A stretch of DNA of 64,000 bases from Blastococcus xanthinilyticus (GTDB lineage: Bacteria > Actinomycetota > Actinomycetes > Mycobacteriales > Geodermatophilaceae), in NCBI RefSeq assembly GCF_008124835.1, contig NZ_VNHW01000004.1, forward strand, positions 62,001 to 126,000, given 5' to 3'. A model generated the notes under the pieces. That model saw nothing but the letters and a program-made list of their open reading frames with translations, made no database searches and was not told the origin of the DNA. The first letter of the stretch is position 1. Each line of letters opens with the position of its first letter. The translations under genes were made by a program, and so were the position numbers. Positions 37,805 through 45,811 of this stretch are shown in pieces.

Positions 37805-39736
37805 ATGTGTGGCCTGCTCGCCTACTTCTCGACCGACGCGCCGCGCGTGACCGACGGCGTCGTCTCCGACGTCCGGGCCGCGCTGCCCTGCCTGCGGCAC
37901 CGGGGCCCCGACGAGACCGAGGTCTGGTCCGACGACCGCGTCGTGTACGGCTTCAACCGGCTGTCCTTCATCGACATCGAGCACAGCCACCAGCCCATGC
38001 CCTACGCCGACGGCCGCTACCGGATCGTCTTCAACGGGGAGATCTACAACTACCTGGAGCTGCGCGAGGAGCTCGCCGCCGCCGGCGCGGAGTTCGCGAC
38101 GCAGGGTGACACCGAGGCGATCGTCGCGGGATACCACCTGTGGGGCGAGGACGTCGTCCACCGGCTGCGCGGCATGTTCGCCTTCCTGATCTGGGACGCC
38201 GAGCGGCAGACGGTCTTCGGCGCCCGCGACCCCTTCGGCATCAAGCCGCTGTTCACGACCCGGCTGGCCGACGGTGCGCTCGCCTTCTCCTCGGAGAAGA
38301 AGGCGCTGCTCCAGCTGCTCGGCGGCAGCACCGCGGCCGGCGGCGTGGACGGCGCCTCGCTGCAGCACTACCTGACCCTGCAGTACGTCCCCGAGCCGGC
38401 GACCCTGCACCGGGCGATCCGCCGGATCGAGAGCGGGACGTGCTTCACCGTGGCGGACGGCGAGCTGACCACCCGTCGCTACTTCCACCCGGCCTTCCCG
38501 GTCCAGCCGGTCGCGAAGGACGAGGAGCAGGGTCTCTACGACCGGATCGCCGAGGTCCTCGACGACTCGGTCCGGGTGCACATGCGCGCCGACGTCACCG
38601 TCGGCTCGTTCCTCTCCGGTGGCATCGACTCCACCGCCATCGCGGCGCTGGCCAAGCGGTACAACCCCGACCTCATGACCTTCACGGTCGGCTTCGAGCG
38701 GCAGGGCTTCTCCGAGATCGACGTCGCCGCGGAGTCCGCGGCGGCGATCGGCGTCGAGCACGTGACCAAGGTGGTCACCGCCGAGGAGTTCGCCGAGTCG
38801 ATCCCGCTCGTGGTCTGGTACCTGGACGACCCGGTCGCCGACCCCGCGCTCGTGCCGCTGTACTTCGTGGCCCGCGAGGCGCGCAAGCACGTCAAGGTGG
38901 TGCTCTCCGGCGAGGGCGCCGACGAGCTGTTCGGCGGCTACAACATCTACCGCGAGCCGCTGTCCCTGGCCGCGTTCGACAAGCTCCCCGGCGGCATCCG
39001 CCGGGCGCTGGGCACGCTGTCGACCAAGCTCCCCGACGGCATGCGCGGCAAGGACCTGCTCCGGCGCGGCGCCATCCCGCTCGAGCAGCGGTACTACGGC
39101 AACGCCCGCATCTTCCGCGACGAGGAGCTGACCTTCCTCGAGCAGCGGGACCCGGACCTCTCGCACGTCGCCGTCACGCGCGAGCTCTACGCCCGCACCC
39201 GGGCGGCGGGCTACGACGACGTCACCGCGATGCAGTACGTGGACCTGTTCACCTGGCTGCGCGGCGACATCCTGGTCAAGGCCGACAAGATGACCATGGC
39301 GAACTCGCTGGAGCTCCGGGTCCCGTTCCTGGACCCGGAGGTGTTCCGGGTGGCGTCCACCATCCCGGTCGGCCAGCGGGTCACGAAGGAGACCACCAAG
39401 TACGCCCTCCGCCGGGCCCTCGAGCAGATCGTGCCGCCGCACGTGCTCGACCGGCGGAAGCTCGGCTTCCCCGTGCCCACCCGGCACTGGCTGGCCGAGG
39501 ACCTGCACGACTGGGCACGGCAGGTGATCGAGGACAGCCAGACCGATCAGTGGCTGGACAAGCAACAGGTGCTGGCGATGCTCACCGCGCACCGGCAGAA
39601 CCAGCGGGCCGGCTCACCGGTCGACCACTCGCGCAAGCTCTGGACGCTGCTGGTCTTCATGGTCTGGCACGGGATCTTCGTCGAGGAGCGGATCACGCCG
39701 GAGATCCCGGCGACGGTCTACCCCGTCCGGTTGTGA
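37805..39736 (+). CDS. asnB: Glutamine-hydrolysing asparagine synthetase (AsnB/LtsA type)
   Basis: The 643-residue enzyme has an N-terminal class II glutamine amidotransferase domain with the nucleophile Cys2 (MCGLLAYFS), RHRGPDE and FNGEIYNY. The C-terminal synthetase has the PP-loop SGGIDSTAIA. This is Rv2201-like; the corynebacterial relative LtsA amidates diaminopimelate in peptidoglycan, so the product may be a wall amide and not free asparagine. ATG 37805 follows CGGAGA. Confidence 0.93.
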   Translation: MCGLLAYFSTDAPRVTDGVVSDVRAALPCLRHRGPDETEVWSDDRVVYGFNRLSFIDIEHSHQPMPYADGRYRIVFNGEIYNYLELREELAAAGAEFATQGDTEAIVAGYHLWGEDVVHRLRGMFAFLIWDAERQTVFGARDPFGIKPLFTTRLADGALAFSSEKKALLQLLGGSTAAGGVDGASLQHYLTLQYVPEPATLHRAIRRIESGTCFTVADGELTTRRYFHPAFPVQPVAKDEEQGLYDRIAEVLDDSVRVHMRADVTVGSFLSGGIDSTAIAALAKRYNPDLMTFTVGFERQGFSEIDVAAESAAAIGVEHVTKVVTAEEFAESIPLVVWYLDDPVADPALVPLYFVAREARKHVKVVLSGEGADELFGGYNIYREPLSLAAFDKLPGGIRRALGTLSTKLPDGMRGKDLLRRGAIPLEQRYYGNARIFRDEELTFLEQRDPDLSHVAVTRELYARTRAAGYDDVTAMQYVDLFTWLRGDILVKADKMTMANSLELRVPFLDPEVFRVASTIPVGQRVTKETTKYALRRALEQIVPPHVLDRRKLGFPVPTRHWLAEDLHDWARQVIEDSQTDQWLDKQQVLAMLTAHRQNQRAGSPVDHSRKLWTLLVFMVWHGIFVEERITPEIPATVYPVRL

Positions 39737-39776
39737 CGCCCTGACACGGCGATCCTCCGGATCGCACGGCGGCCAC

Positions 39777-39929
39777 GTGCCGTTCCCCTGGGACGCGGAG
39801 CCCGTCCGTCACTCCTCGCGGAGACCCTCCGGGCCTCCACTCGTCGTGACCAGACCGGGTGCCGTTCCCCTGATCCAAGGAGCTGTTTCGTCACGCCTGT
39901 GCGGACCCTCCGGGCCCACTCGGCGCGAC
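39777..39929. repeat. Degenerate ~72-bp direct repeat in the asnB-erpA gap
   Basis: Two imperfect copies (39777-39850 and 39859-39929) share GTGCCGTTCCCCTG at the front (offset 82) and GACCCTCCGGGCC near the end (offset 81), with CGTCAC between. The one-base difference shows an indel. No open frame with a family match crosses it. Confidence 0.65.
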
Positions 39930-39941
39930 CCTGCAAACGTC

Positions 39942-39974
39942 AGAGGCCCGGTCCCCCTCGGGGACCGGGCCTCT
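39942..39974. terminator. Hairpin between asnB and erpA
   Basis: AGAGGCCCGGTCCCC and GGGACCGGGCCTCT form a 14-bp stem around a short CTCG-type loop, 15 bp past the erpA stop. It can end both convergent transcripts. Confidence 0.75.
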
Positions 39975-39988
39975 GTCGTGCGGGCGGC

Positions 39989-40336
39989 TCAGTTGAAGGA
40001 GTCACCGCACGCGCAGGAGCCCTGCGCGTTGGGGTTGTCGATCGTGAAGCCCTGCTTCTCGATGCTGTCGACGAAGTCGATGACCGCGCCGCCGAGGTAC
40101 GGGCCGCTCATCCGGTCGACGATCACCTCGACACCGTCGAAGTCGTAGGTCTGGTCGCCGTCGAGGAACCGCTCGTCGAAGAAGAGCTGGTACCGCAGGC
40201 CGGAGCAGCCACCGGGCTGGACGGCGATGCGCAGCCGCAGGTCGTCGCGGCCCTCCTGGTTCAGCAACGCCTTGACCTTGGCGGCCGCGGGGTCGCTGAG
40301 CACGACGCCGGTGGCCGTGGTGTCCTGCACCGTCAT
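39989..40336 (-). CDS. erpA: A-type iron-sulfur cluster insertion protein
   Basis: This 115-residue HesB/IscA-family protein carries Fe-S clusters to target enzymes. The three ligand cysteines are present in GGCSG and in the C-terminal CACG, along with the family strand FVDSIEKQGFTIDNPNAQ. It equals Rv2204c by position. Nearby clients could be the Rieske protein. It is divergent from the DUF3043 gene across 152 bp. Confidence 0.92.
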   Translation of the reverse strand: MTVQDTTATGVVLSDPAAAKVKALLNQEGRDDLRLRIAVQPGGCSGLRYQLFFDERFLDGDQTYDFDGVEVIVDRMSGPYLGGAVIDFVDSIEKQGFTIDNPNAQGSCACGDSFN

Positions 40337-40488
40337 ATTCCTGTCCTCTCCCTCCGGGGTGTCCGCGTAGGCGGTCCTACCGCGGACGAACGCCGTCGGA
40401 ACGGCTCCTTCTTCCCGTGCGCACCCACTGTACGGCTCGCAGCTCGACCTCCGGGGCCGCGTTGCTCACACACGTAGACTTCCTGGCC

Positions 40489-41106
40489 GTGAAGCTCCGC
40501 CTGCCCGGCCGCCGTGACCACGCCGAGACGACCGACGCCACGTCCGCGTCCACCGGCGAGCTGGACGACCAGCTGGTGAAGGCCGGCGGCAAGGGCCGCC
40601 CGACCCCCAAGCGCACCGTCGCACAGGGCCGGCGGCCGGGGCCGCCGCCGCCTCCGCCCACCACGCGCAAGGAGGCCTACCGCCGCATGCGCGAGCAGCA
40701 GGCCGCCCAGCGCGCGCAGTCCCGGCAGGGCATGGCGCGCGGTGACGAGGCCTATCTGCCCGCACGGGACCGCGGCCCGGTCCGCAAGCTGGTGCGGGAC
40801 GTCGTCGACAGCCGGCGGAACGTCGGCAGCTTCTTCCTGGCGGTCGCCGCGGTGGCCCTCGTGGGCACGCTCGTCCCGAGCATGGCGGTCAAGAGCTACT
40901 CGAGCTTCGTGCTCCTCGGCTTCTTCCTGCTCCTCATCATCGACTCGGTGGTGCTCAGCCGGAAGATCAAGAGCGCCGTCGCCCAGCGGTTCCCCGACGG
41001 GAACCACAAGACGCGCGGCCTGGTCTGGTACGGCATCAGCCGGTCGACCATGATCCGCCGGTGGCGGTTCCCCAAGCCCGAGGTCCCGCTCGGCGCCGAG
41101 GTCTGA
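40489..41106 (+). CDS. DUF3043 family membrane protein
   Basis: The 205-residue protein has a charged, Pro-rich N terminus (RRPGPPPPPPTTRKEAYRRMREQQ), the AYLPARDRGPVRKLVRDVVDSRRN motif, and two helices (VGSFFLAVAAVALVGTLVP and YSSFVLLGFFLLLIIDSVVL). The tail carries RFPDGNHKTRGLVWYGISRSTMIRRWR. This is DUF3043 (Rv2206-like), found across actinobacteria with no known function. TAGACT lies 8 nt before GTG 40489 and suggests a leaderless transcript. Confidence 0.87.
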   Translation: MKLRLPGRRDHAETTDATSASTGELDDQLVKAGGKGRPTPKRTVAQGRRPGPPPPPPTTRKEAYRRMREQQAAQRAQSRQGMARGDEAYLPARDRGPVRKLVRDVVDSRRNVGSFFLAVAAVALVGTLVPSMAVKSYSSFVLLGFFLLLIIDSVVLSRKIKSAVAQRFPDGNHKTRGLVWYGISRSTMIRRWRFPKPEVPLGAEV

Positions 41107-41146
41107 GCGCCGTCCCGGCCGGACGGCGCGGCGCTCCGCGCGGCTG

Positions 41147-41956
41147 ATGCGGGTCACCCTGCTGGGCACGGGCGCCGCCGACTGCTGGCCCAACCCCTGG
41201 TGCACGTGCGCGTCGTGCGCCGACGCCCGCCGCAGCGGGCAGCTGCGCCGGCCGACGTCCGCGCTGGTCGACGGCGTGCTGCTGCTGGACCTCTCGCCGG
41301 CCCCGCCACCGGAGGGCGTCTCGCTGGCCGGGGTGCGCACCGTGCTGGTCACCCACGACCACCCCGACCACTGCGCGCCGCTGGTCCTGCTGGCCCGCCA
41401 GTGGGTGCGCCGGTCCGAACCCCTCACGGTCGTGGGCCCTCCCCCGGTGCTGGCGGCGGTCCGGCCCTGGCTGGCCCCGGCCGACCCGGTGGAGCTGGTG
41501 CCCGTCGAGCCCGGCACGTCGCTGACCCGGGCCGGGTACGGCGTCCGCGTCCTCGCCGGGGCGCACGAGGTGCCGACAGCGCTGTACGACGTCACCGGCC
41601 CCGACGGGGTGCGGCTGCTGTACGCCACCGACACCGGGCCGCTGCCCGAGTCGACGGTGGCCGCCACCCGCGACGCCGCCTACGACGTGCTGCTGCTGGA
41701 GCAGACCTTCGGCGACCTGGCCGACCACGGCACCGGGCACCTCGATCTCGCGACGTTCCCCGTCCAGCTGGATCGGCTGCGGGCGGTGGGTGCGGTCACC
41801 CCCGCGACCGACGTCGTCGCCGTGCACCTCAGCCACCACAACCCGCCGGCCGCGCTCCTGGCCGGGCGGCTCCGCGACTGCGGCGCGCGGCTGGCCGACG
41901 ACGGTGCGGTGCTGGAGTGCGGGCCCGACCGGGCGCCCGCCCCGGCCGGCGGCTAG
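41147..41956 (+). CDS. MBL-fold metallohydrolase (PhnP/cobU-associated type)
   Basis: This 269-residue metallo-beta-lactamase-fold protein starts MRVTLLGTGAADCWPNPWCTCASC, with a zinc-type cysteine cluster, and has the metal motif THDHPDHCAPL, then ATDTGPLP and VHLSHHN. Actinobacteria often carry this domain next to or fused with adenosylcobinamide kinase (CobU), in the place where M. tuberculosis has cobT and cobS. No cobalamin gene is present here, so the domain appears to have lost its partner. It starts 41 bp after the DUF3043 gene. Confidence 0.82.
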   Translation: MRVTLLGTGAADCWPNPWCTCASCADARRSGQLRRPTSALVDGVLLLDLSPAPPPEGVSLAGVRTVLVTHDHPDHCAPLVLLARQWVRRSEPLTVVGPPPVLAAVRPWLAPADPVELVPVEPGTSLTRAGYGVRVLAGAHEVPTALYDVTGPDGVRLLYATDTGPLPESTVAATRDAAYDVLLLEQTFGDLADHGTGHLDLATFPVQLDRLRAVGAVTPATDVVAVHLSHHNPPAALLAGRLRDCGARLADDGAVLECGPDRAPAPAGG

Positions 41957-41967
41957 CGTCCGCGGAC

Positions 41968-42951
41968 GTGGAATTCCGACGCCTCGGCCGCTCCGGCCTG
42001 ACCATCTCCGAGATCGCATACGGCAACTGGCTCACCCACGGCGGCCAGGTCGAGGAGGATGCCGCGCACGCGTGCGTGCGGGCCGCCCTGGACGCCGGCA
42101 TCACCACCTTCGACACCGCCGACGTCTACGCCGGCACCCGGGCCGAGACCGTCCTGGGCACGGCCCTCGCGGGCCACCGGCGCGAGTCGATCGAGCTGTT
42201 CACCAAGGTGTACTGGCCGACCGGACCGGGACGGAACGACCGCGGGCTCGGTCGCAAGCACGTCATCGAGAGCTGCCACGCGTCGCTGCGCCGGCTGCAG
42301 ACCGACTACGTCGACCTGTACCAGGCCCACCGCTACGACCCCTCCGTCCCGCTCGCGGAGACCATGACGGCGTTCGCCGACCTGGTCCGCTCGGGCAAGG
42401 CCCTCTACATCGGCGTCTCGGAGTGGAACGCCGAGCAGATCGCCTCCGGGTCCGCGCTCGCGCGGGAGCTCGGCATCCAGCTGATCAGCAACCAGCCGCA
42501 GTACTCGATGCTCTGGCGGGTGATCGAGTCCGAGGTCGTGCCGACATCGGAGAAGGAAGGCGTCTCCCAGATCGTCTGGTCGCCGCTGGCGCAGGGCATC
42601 CTCACCGGCAAGTACCGGCCGGGCGAGCAGCCGCCGGCCGACAGCCGCGCCGGTCACGCCCAGGCCGGCCAGTCGATGCAGGGGTTCATGACCGACGACA
42701 TCCTCGGCCGGGTGCAGCAGCTCCGGCCGATCGCCGACGACCTGGGCCTGTCGATGGCGCAGCTCGCACTGGCCTGGGTGCTCCAGAACCGCAACGTCGC
42801 CGCCGCGATCATCGGCGCGACGCGTCCGGAGCAGGTCCGGGACAACGTCGCGGCCGCCGGCGTCACCCTCGAGGCCGACGTCATGACGCGGATCGACGAC
42901 GTCCTGGGGGACGTCGTGGAGCGGGACCCGGCGAAGACCGCGCGCGGCTGA
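41968..42951 (+). CDS. Aldo/keto reductase (Kv-beta/YajO-like)
   Basis: The 327-residue TIM-barrel NADPH reductase has the catalytic set Asp (FDTADVYA), Tyr (VYAGTR), Lys (FTKVYWP) and His (YQAHRYD). The cofactor pocket is in WSPLAQGILTGKY and IIGATRPEQVRDN. It reduces aldehydes or ketones of unknown identity. It follows the MBL gene by 11 bp and has TAGCGT 8 nt before GTG 41968, so it probably also has a leaderless transcript. It ends in a terminator hairpin. Confidence 0.88.
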   Translation: MEFRRLGRSGLTISEIAYGNWLTHGGQVEEDAAHACVRAALDAGITTFDTADVYAGTRAETVLGTALAGHRRESIELFTKVYWPTGPGRNDRGLGRKHVIESCHASLRRLQTDYVDLYQAHRYDPSVPLAETMTAFADLVRSGKALYIGVSEWNAEQIASGSALARELGIQLISNQPQYSMLWRVIESEVVPTSEKEGVSQIVWSPLAQGILTGKYRPGEQPPADSRAGHAQAGQSMQGFMTDDILGRVQQLRPIADDLGLSMAQLALAWVLQNRNVAAAIIGATRPEQVRDNVAAAGVTLEADVMTRIDDVLGDVVERDPAKTARG

Positions 42952-42955
42952 GGCC

Positions 42956-42999
42956 TGCCGGCCTCCCCGCCCTCCGCGGGAGGACCGGGGAGGCCGGCA
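42956..42999 (+). terminator. Hairpin terminator after the aldo/keto reductase
   Basis: TGCCGGCCTCCCCG and CGGGGAGGCCGGCA pair perfectly over 14 bp. Within the 16-base loop a smaller CCTCCGCGGGAGG hairpin can form. It lies 4 bp past the stop. Confidence 0.72.
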
Positions 43000-43026
43000 C
43001 GCCGACCATGAACCTCTACCCGAGGG

Positions 43027-43239
43027 TCAGGTCTCGTCGAGGCCCATGGGCCCGTAGACCTTGCGCTCGCCCTCGAGCAGGGTGACCGCGGCGACCCCGC
43101 GGTCGAGCAGCTCGCGCCAGTTCTCCCCCAGCCAGGACTCCGCGTCACCCTGGTTGTCCTCCTCCGGGACCTCGACCCCGACCGAGGCCGGGTCGAGGGC
43201 GGATCCAGCGGGGTCCTCGAGACGCCAGTGCCAGCTCAT
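43027..43239 (-). CDS. Small conserved protein, function unknown
   Basis: The 70-residue acidic protein reads MSWHWRLEDPAGSALDP at the start, then VPEEDNQGDAESWLGENWRELLDRGVAAVTLLEGERKVYGPM. Short proteins with the SWLGENWRELL helix are seen in many actinobacteria. No function is known to me. ATG 43239 is chosen because TAGCCT (43247-43252) lies 7 nt before it on the minus strand, fitting a leaderless mRNA. Upstream open frame lacks resemblance. Confidence 0.8.
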   Translation of the reverse strand: MSWHWRLEDPAGSALDPASVGVEVPEEDNQGDAESWLGENWRELLDRGVAAVTLLEGERKVYGPMGLDET

Positions 43240-43361
43240 GCGCCGAAGGCTAGTGGCGGCGGTGACCTCGGGCACCGCCGCGCCCGTGCGCGCGCCCCCT
43301 CCGGTTACGGCTGCGCCGCCGGGGGCATGGACCTGCATCGACCCGCCCAACCGGAGGACCG

Positions 43362-43796
43362 ATGACCGCACCCCGCCCCGGCGCCACCCGCGCAGATGTT
43401 TCCCCCGTGCCCGAGAACGCCTCGACCGGGCAGCTGATCGGCCAGCTCACCGAGCAGATCAGCCGCCTCGTCCGCGACGAGGCGCGTCTCGCGCAGGCCG
43501 AGGTGACCCAGAAGGCGAAGAAGCTCGGCGTCGGCGCCGGCCTCTTCGGGGGCGCCGGCCTCGTCGCCTTCTTCGGCCTCGCCGCCCTCATCACCGCGGC
43601 GATCCTCGCCCTGGCCCTGGTGCTCCCCGCCTGGCTGGCCGCGTTGATCGTCGCCGTGGCCCTCTTCGCCGTCGCCGGTGTGCTGGCCCTCGTCGGCAAG
43701 AAGGACGTGCAGAAGGGGTCCCCGCCGGTGCCGACCGAGGCCATCTCCAGCGTCAAGACCGACATCGCGACCGTGAAGGAGAGCGCACACCGATGA
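43362..43796 (+). CDS. Holin-like membrane protein (actinobacterial holin-X / Phage_holin_3_6 type)
   Basis: This 144-residue protein has a helical charged part (TGQLIGQLTEQISRLVRDEARLAQAEVTQKAKKLG) followed by two strong helices (GLFGGAGLVAFFGLAALITAAILALALV and LAALIVAVALFAVAGVLALVG). The family is named after phage holins, but this chromosomal copy lies in a housekeeping module with DUF3618, DUF4235 and YihY genes and not with lysis genes. ATG 43362 follows GGAGGACCG. Its stop overlaps the DUF3618 start (ATGA). Confidence 0.87.
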   Translation: MTAPRPGATRADVSPVPENASTGQLIGQLTEQISRLVRDEARLAQAEVTQKAKKLGVGAGLFGGAGLVAFFGLAALITAAILALALVLPAWLAALIVAVALFAVAGVLALVGKKDVQKGSPPVPTEAISSVKTDIATVKESAHR

Positions 43797-44278
43797 GCAC
43801 CCCCAGCGGCTCGGGACCGGACGACGGGCAGTCCGCCGCCGGTCCCACGGACCCCGACCAGATCCGGGCCGACATCGAGGCCACGCGCGAACAGCTCGGC
43901 CGCACGGTGGACGAGCTCAGCCAGCGCCTCGACGTCCCCGCACGGGCGAAGGAGAGCGCGGCGCGCGCCAAGGACACCGCGGTGGAGACCTACCGCGAGA
44001 GCCCGCCGGCGGTCGCCGGGGCCGGCGCCGCGCTGGCCGGGCTGGTCGGCCTGGTGCTGTGGCGCCGTCGGCGCGCCCGCCGGCGGGCCAGCACCGAGGA
44101 GCTCGTCGTCGTCGGGGCGGGAACGGGCCGCAAGCGCCAGGCGAAGCGGGCCCGCAAGGAGCTGGCCACTCGGCGGATCGCCGCGCAGAAGGCCGCCAAG
44201 AAGGTGGAGAAGGATGCGCGGAAGGCCACGAGGCAGGCCGAGAAGCAGGCCCGCCGCAGAACGAGGAGGAAGCGTTGA
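43793..44278 (+). CDS. DUF3618 family membrane protein
   Basis: The 161-residue protein has the DUF3618 signature DPDQIRADIEATREQLGRTVDELSQRLDVPARAKE, a helix AVAGAGAALAGLVGLVLWRRRR, and a long, very basic Lys/Arg/Ala coiled tail (about 95-161) that could bind nucleic acid or acidic lipid. It overlaps genes at both ends, ATGA at the start and TTGA at the end. Function unknown. Confidence 0.87.
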   Translation: MSTPSGSGPDDGQSAAGPTDPDQIRADIEATREQLGRTVDELSQRLDVPARAKESAARAKDTAVETYRESPPAVAGAGAALAGLVGLVLWRRRRARRRASTEELVVVGAGTGRKRQAKRARKELATRRIAAQKAAKKVEKDARKATRQAEKQARRRTRRKR

Positions 44279-44547
44279 GCAAGGGAGCCAAGCTCGCCTA
44301 CCGGCCGATCGGCCTGGCCGCGGGTATCGCGGCCGGTGCCGTGTCCGGAGCGGTCTTCAAGCAGGTGTGGAAGCGCATCAGCGGCGAGGACGACGCACCG
44401 GACGCGCTGCAGAGCGAGTACCCGATGTGGGAGATCATCGTCTCCGCGGCGCTCCAGGGCGCGATCTTCGCGGCCACCAAGGCGACCATCGACCGGCTGG
44501 GCGCGGAGGGCTTCACCAAGCTCACCGGGGCGTGGCCGGGCGACTGA
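44275..44547 (+). CDS. DUF4235 family protein (TTG start)
   Basis: The 90-residue protein starts LSKGAKLAYRPIGLAAGIAAGAVSGAVFKQVWKRISGEDDAPDA and continues EYPMWEIIVSAALQGAIFAATKATIDRLGAEGF, the DUF4235 pattern of two helices around a charged loop. The start is a TTG that overlaps the DUF3618 stop (TTGA), with GAGGAGGAAG a few bases upstream; no ATG or GTG is available in register. Function unknown. Coupling suggests fixed ratio with the DUF3618 protein. Confidence 0.85.
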   Translation: MSKGAKLAYRPIGLAAGIAAGAVSGAVFKQVWKRISGEDDAPDALQSEYPMWEIIVSAALQGAIFAATKATIDRLGAEGFTKLTGAWPGD

Positions 44548-44649
44548 CACCCGGCGGTGGCCGGGACCCCGGTCCCGGCCACCGGCACGCCACACCCACC
44601 TCGCGGCCGGACGGCCCAGCAGACGACGGCCCAGCCCCAGGGAGACGCA

Positions 44650-45789
44650 GTGACCGGCACCCGCCCCCGCGAGAGCGCGGTCGACCGCATCCGCCAGCGC
44701 GTCGAGGAGAAGGCCGCCCGGCGTGCCGCGGCCGCGCGGACGACGGCGGCCGGTGGGCCGGCGCACGACCCGAACCGGCTGCCGGCGGGCGCCCCCGGCC
44801 AGGACGAGCTCCCCGGCATCCACGCCGCGGCGCCGACGCAGATCCCCGCCCGCGGCTGGAAGCAGGTCCTCAAGCGCGCCTGGGCGGAGAACAACGCCGA
44901 CAACATGCCGATCATCGCCGGCGGGGTGGCGTTCTTCGGCTTCCTGGCGATCTTCCCGGCGCTCCTGGCGCTGATCTCGATCTACGGCCTGATCGTCTCC
45001 CGCGAGCAGGCGGCCGCCCAGGTGGAGTCGTTCACCACCGGGCTGCCCGAGGACGCCCGGACGCTGATCGGGACCCAGGTCGCGAACATCACCGAGGCCG
45101 AGAGCGCCCTCACGTGGGGCCTCGTGCTGTCGATCCTCGGTGCGCTGTGGAGCGTCTCGGGCGGCGTGAACAACCTGGTGAAGGCGGTCAACATCGCCTA
45201 CGACGAGGTGGAGACCCGCAACTTCGTCAAGCTCCGCGCGCTCTCGCTGGCCCTCACCCTCGGCGCCATCGTGTTCGTCGTGCTGACCATCGGCCTGGTC
45301 GCCGTCCTCCCGGTGGTCCTCGACGCGCTGCCGCTGGGCTCGGTCGGCACCGTGCTGGCGGAGATCGGCCGCTGGGTGCTGCTGCTGATCGTCGTCGCGG
45401 GGTCGCTCGCCGTCCTCTACCGGCTCGCGCCGGACCGGGACGCCCCGAAGCTCCGCTGGGTCAGCCTGGGTTCGCTCGTCGTCACAGTCGTCTGGGCGGT
45501 GGTCAGCCTCGGCTTCACCTTCTACGTCAACAACTTCGGCTCGTACAACAAGACCTATGGCGCGATCGCCGGCGTGATCGTGCTGATGCTGTGGCTGTAC
45601 CTCACCTGCTACCTGGTGCTCCTCGGGGCGGAGATCAACTCCGAGGCCGAGCACCAGACCGGCCTCGACACCACCGACGGCGAGCCCATGCCGATGGGTG
45701 AGCGCGATGCGGTGAAGGCCGACACGCTGCCGGCGAAGGCCGAGCCGGACAAGGGCGACAGCGACCCCACGCGCAAGGCCGCGCCCTAG
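44650..45789 (+). CDS. YihY/BrkB-family inner membrane protein
   Basis: This 379-residue protein has a charged, Ala-rich N terminus of about 80 residues, then the six-helix YihY core beginning ENNADNMPIIAGGVAFFGFLAIFPALLALISIYG. The core also has SVSGGVNNLVKAVNIAYDEVETRNFVK, FTFYVNNFGSYNKTYGAIAGVIVLMLWLYLTCYLVLLGAEINSEAE, and an acidic/basic tail. The family was once called RNase BN, but it is a membrane protein of unknown role. GTG 44650 follows GGGAGACGC. It completes the holin-DUF3618-DUF4235 module, 102 bp downstream. Confidence 0.9.
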   Translation: MTGTRPRESAVDRIRQRVEEKAARRAAAARTTAAGGPAHDPNRLPAGAPGQDELPGIHAAAPTQIPARGWKQVLKRAWAENNADNMPIIAGGVAFFGFLAIFPALLALISIYGLIVSREQAAAQVESFTTGLPEDARTLIGTQVANITEAESALTWGLVLSILGALWSVSGGVNNLVKAVNIAYDEVETRNFVKLRALSLALTLGAIVFVVLTIGLVAVLPVVLDALPLGSVGTVLAEIGRWVLLLIVVAGSLAVLYRLAPDRDAPKLRWVSLGSLVVTVVWAVVSLGFTFYVNNFGSYNKTYGAIAGVIVLMLWLYLTCYLVLLGAEINSEAEHQTGLDTTDGEPMPMGERDAVKADTLPAKAEPDKGDSDPTRKAAP

Positions 45790-45811
45790 CCGGCTCCCCC
45801 GGCGCCCGGGC

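Noticed and set aside
43362-44547. Prophage lysis cassette suggested by the holin name
   Set aside because: No endolysin, structural or integrase gene is nearby, and codon and base usage match the neighbours; the family is chromosomal in actinobacteria.
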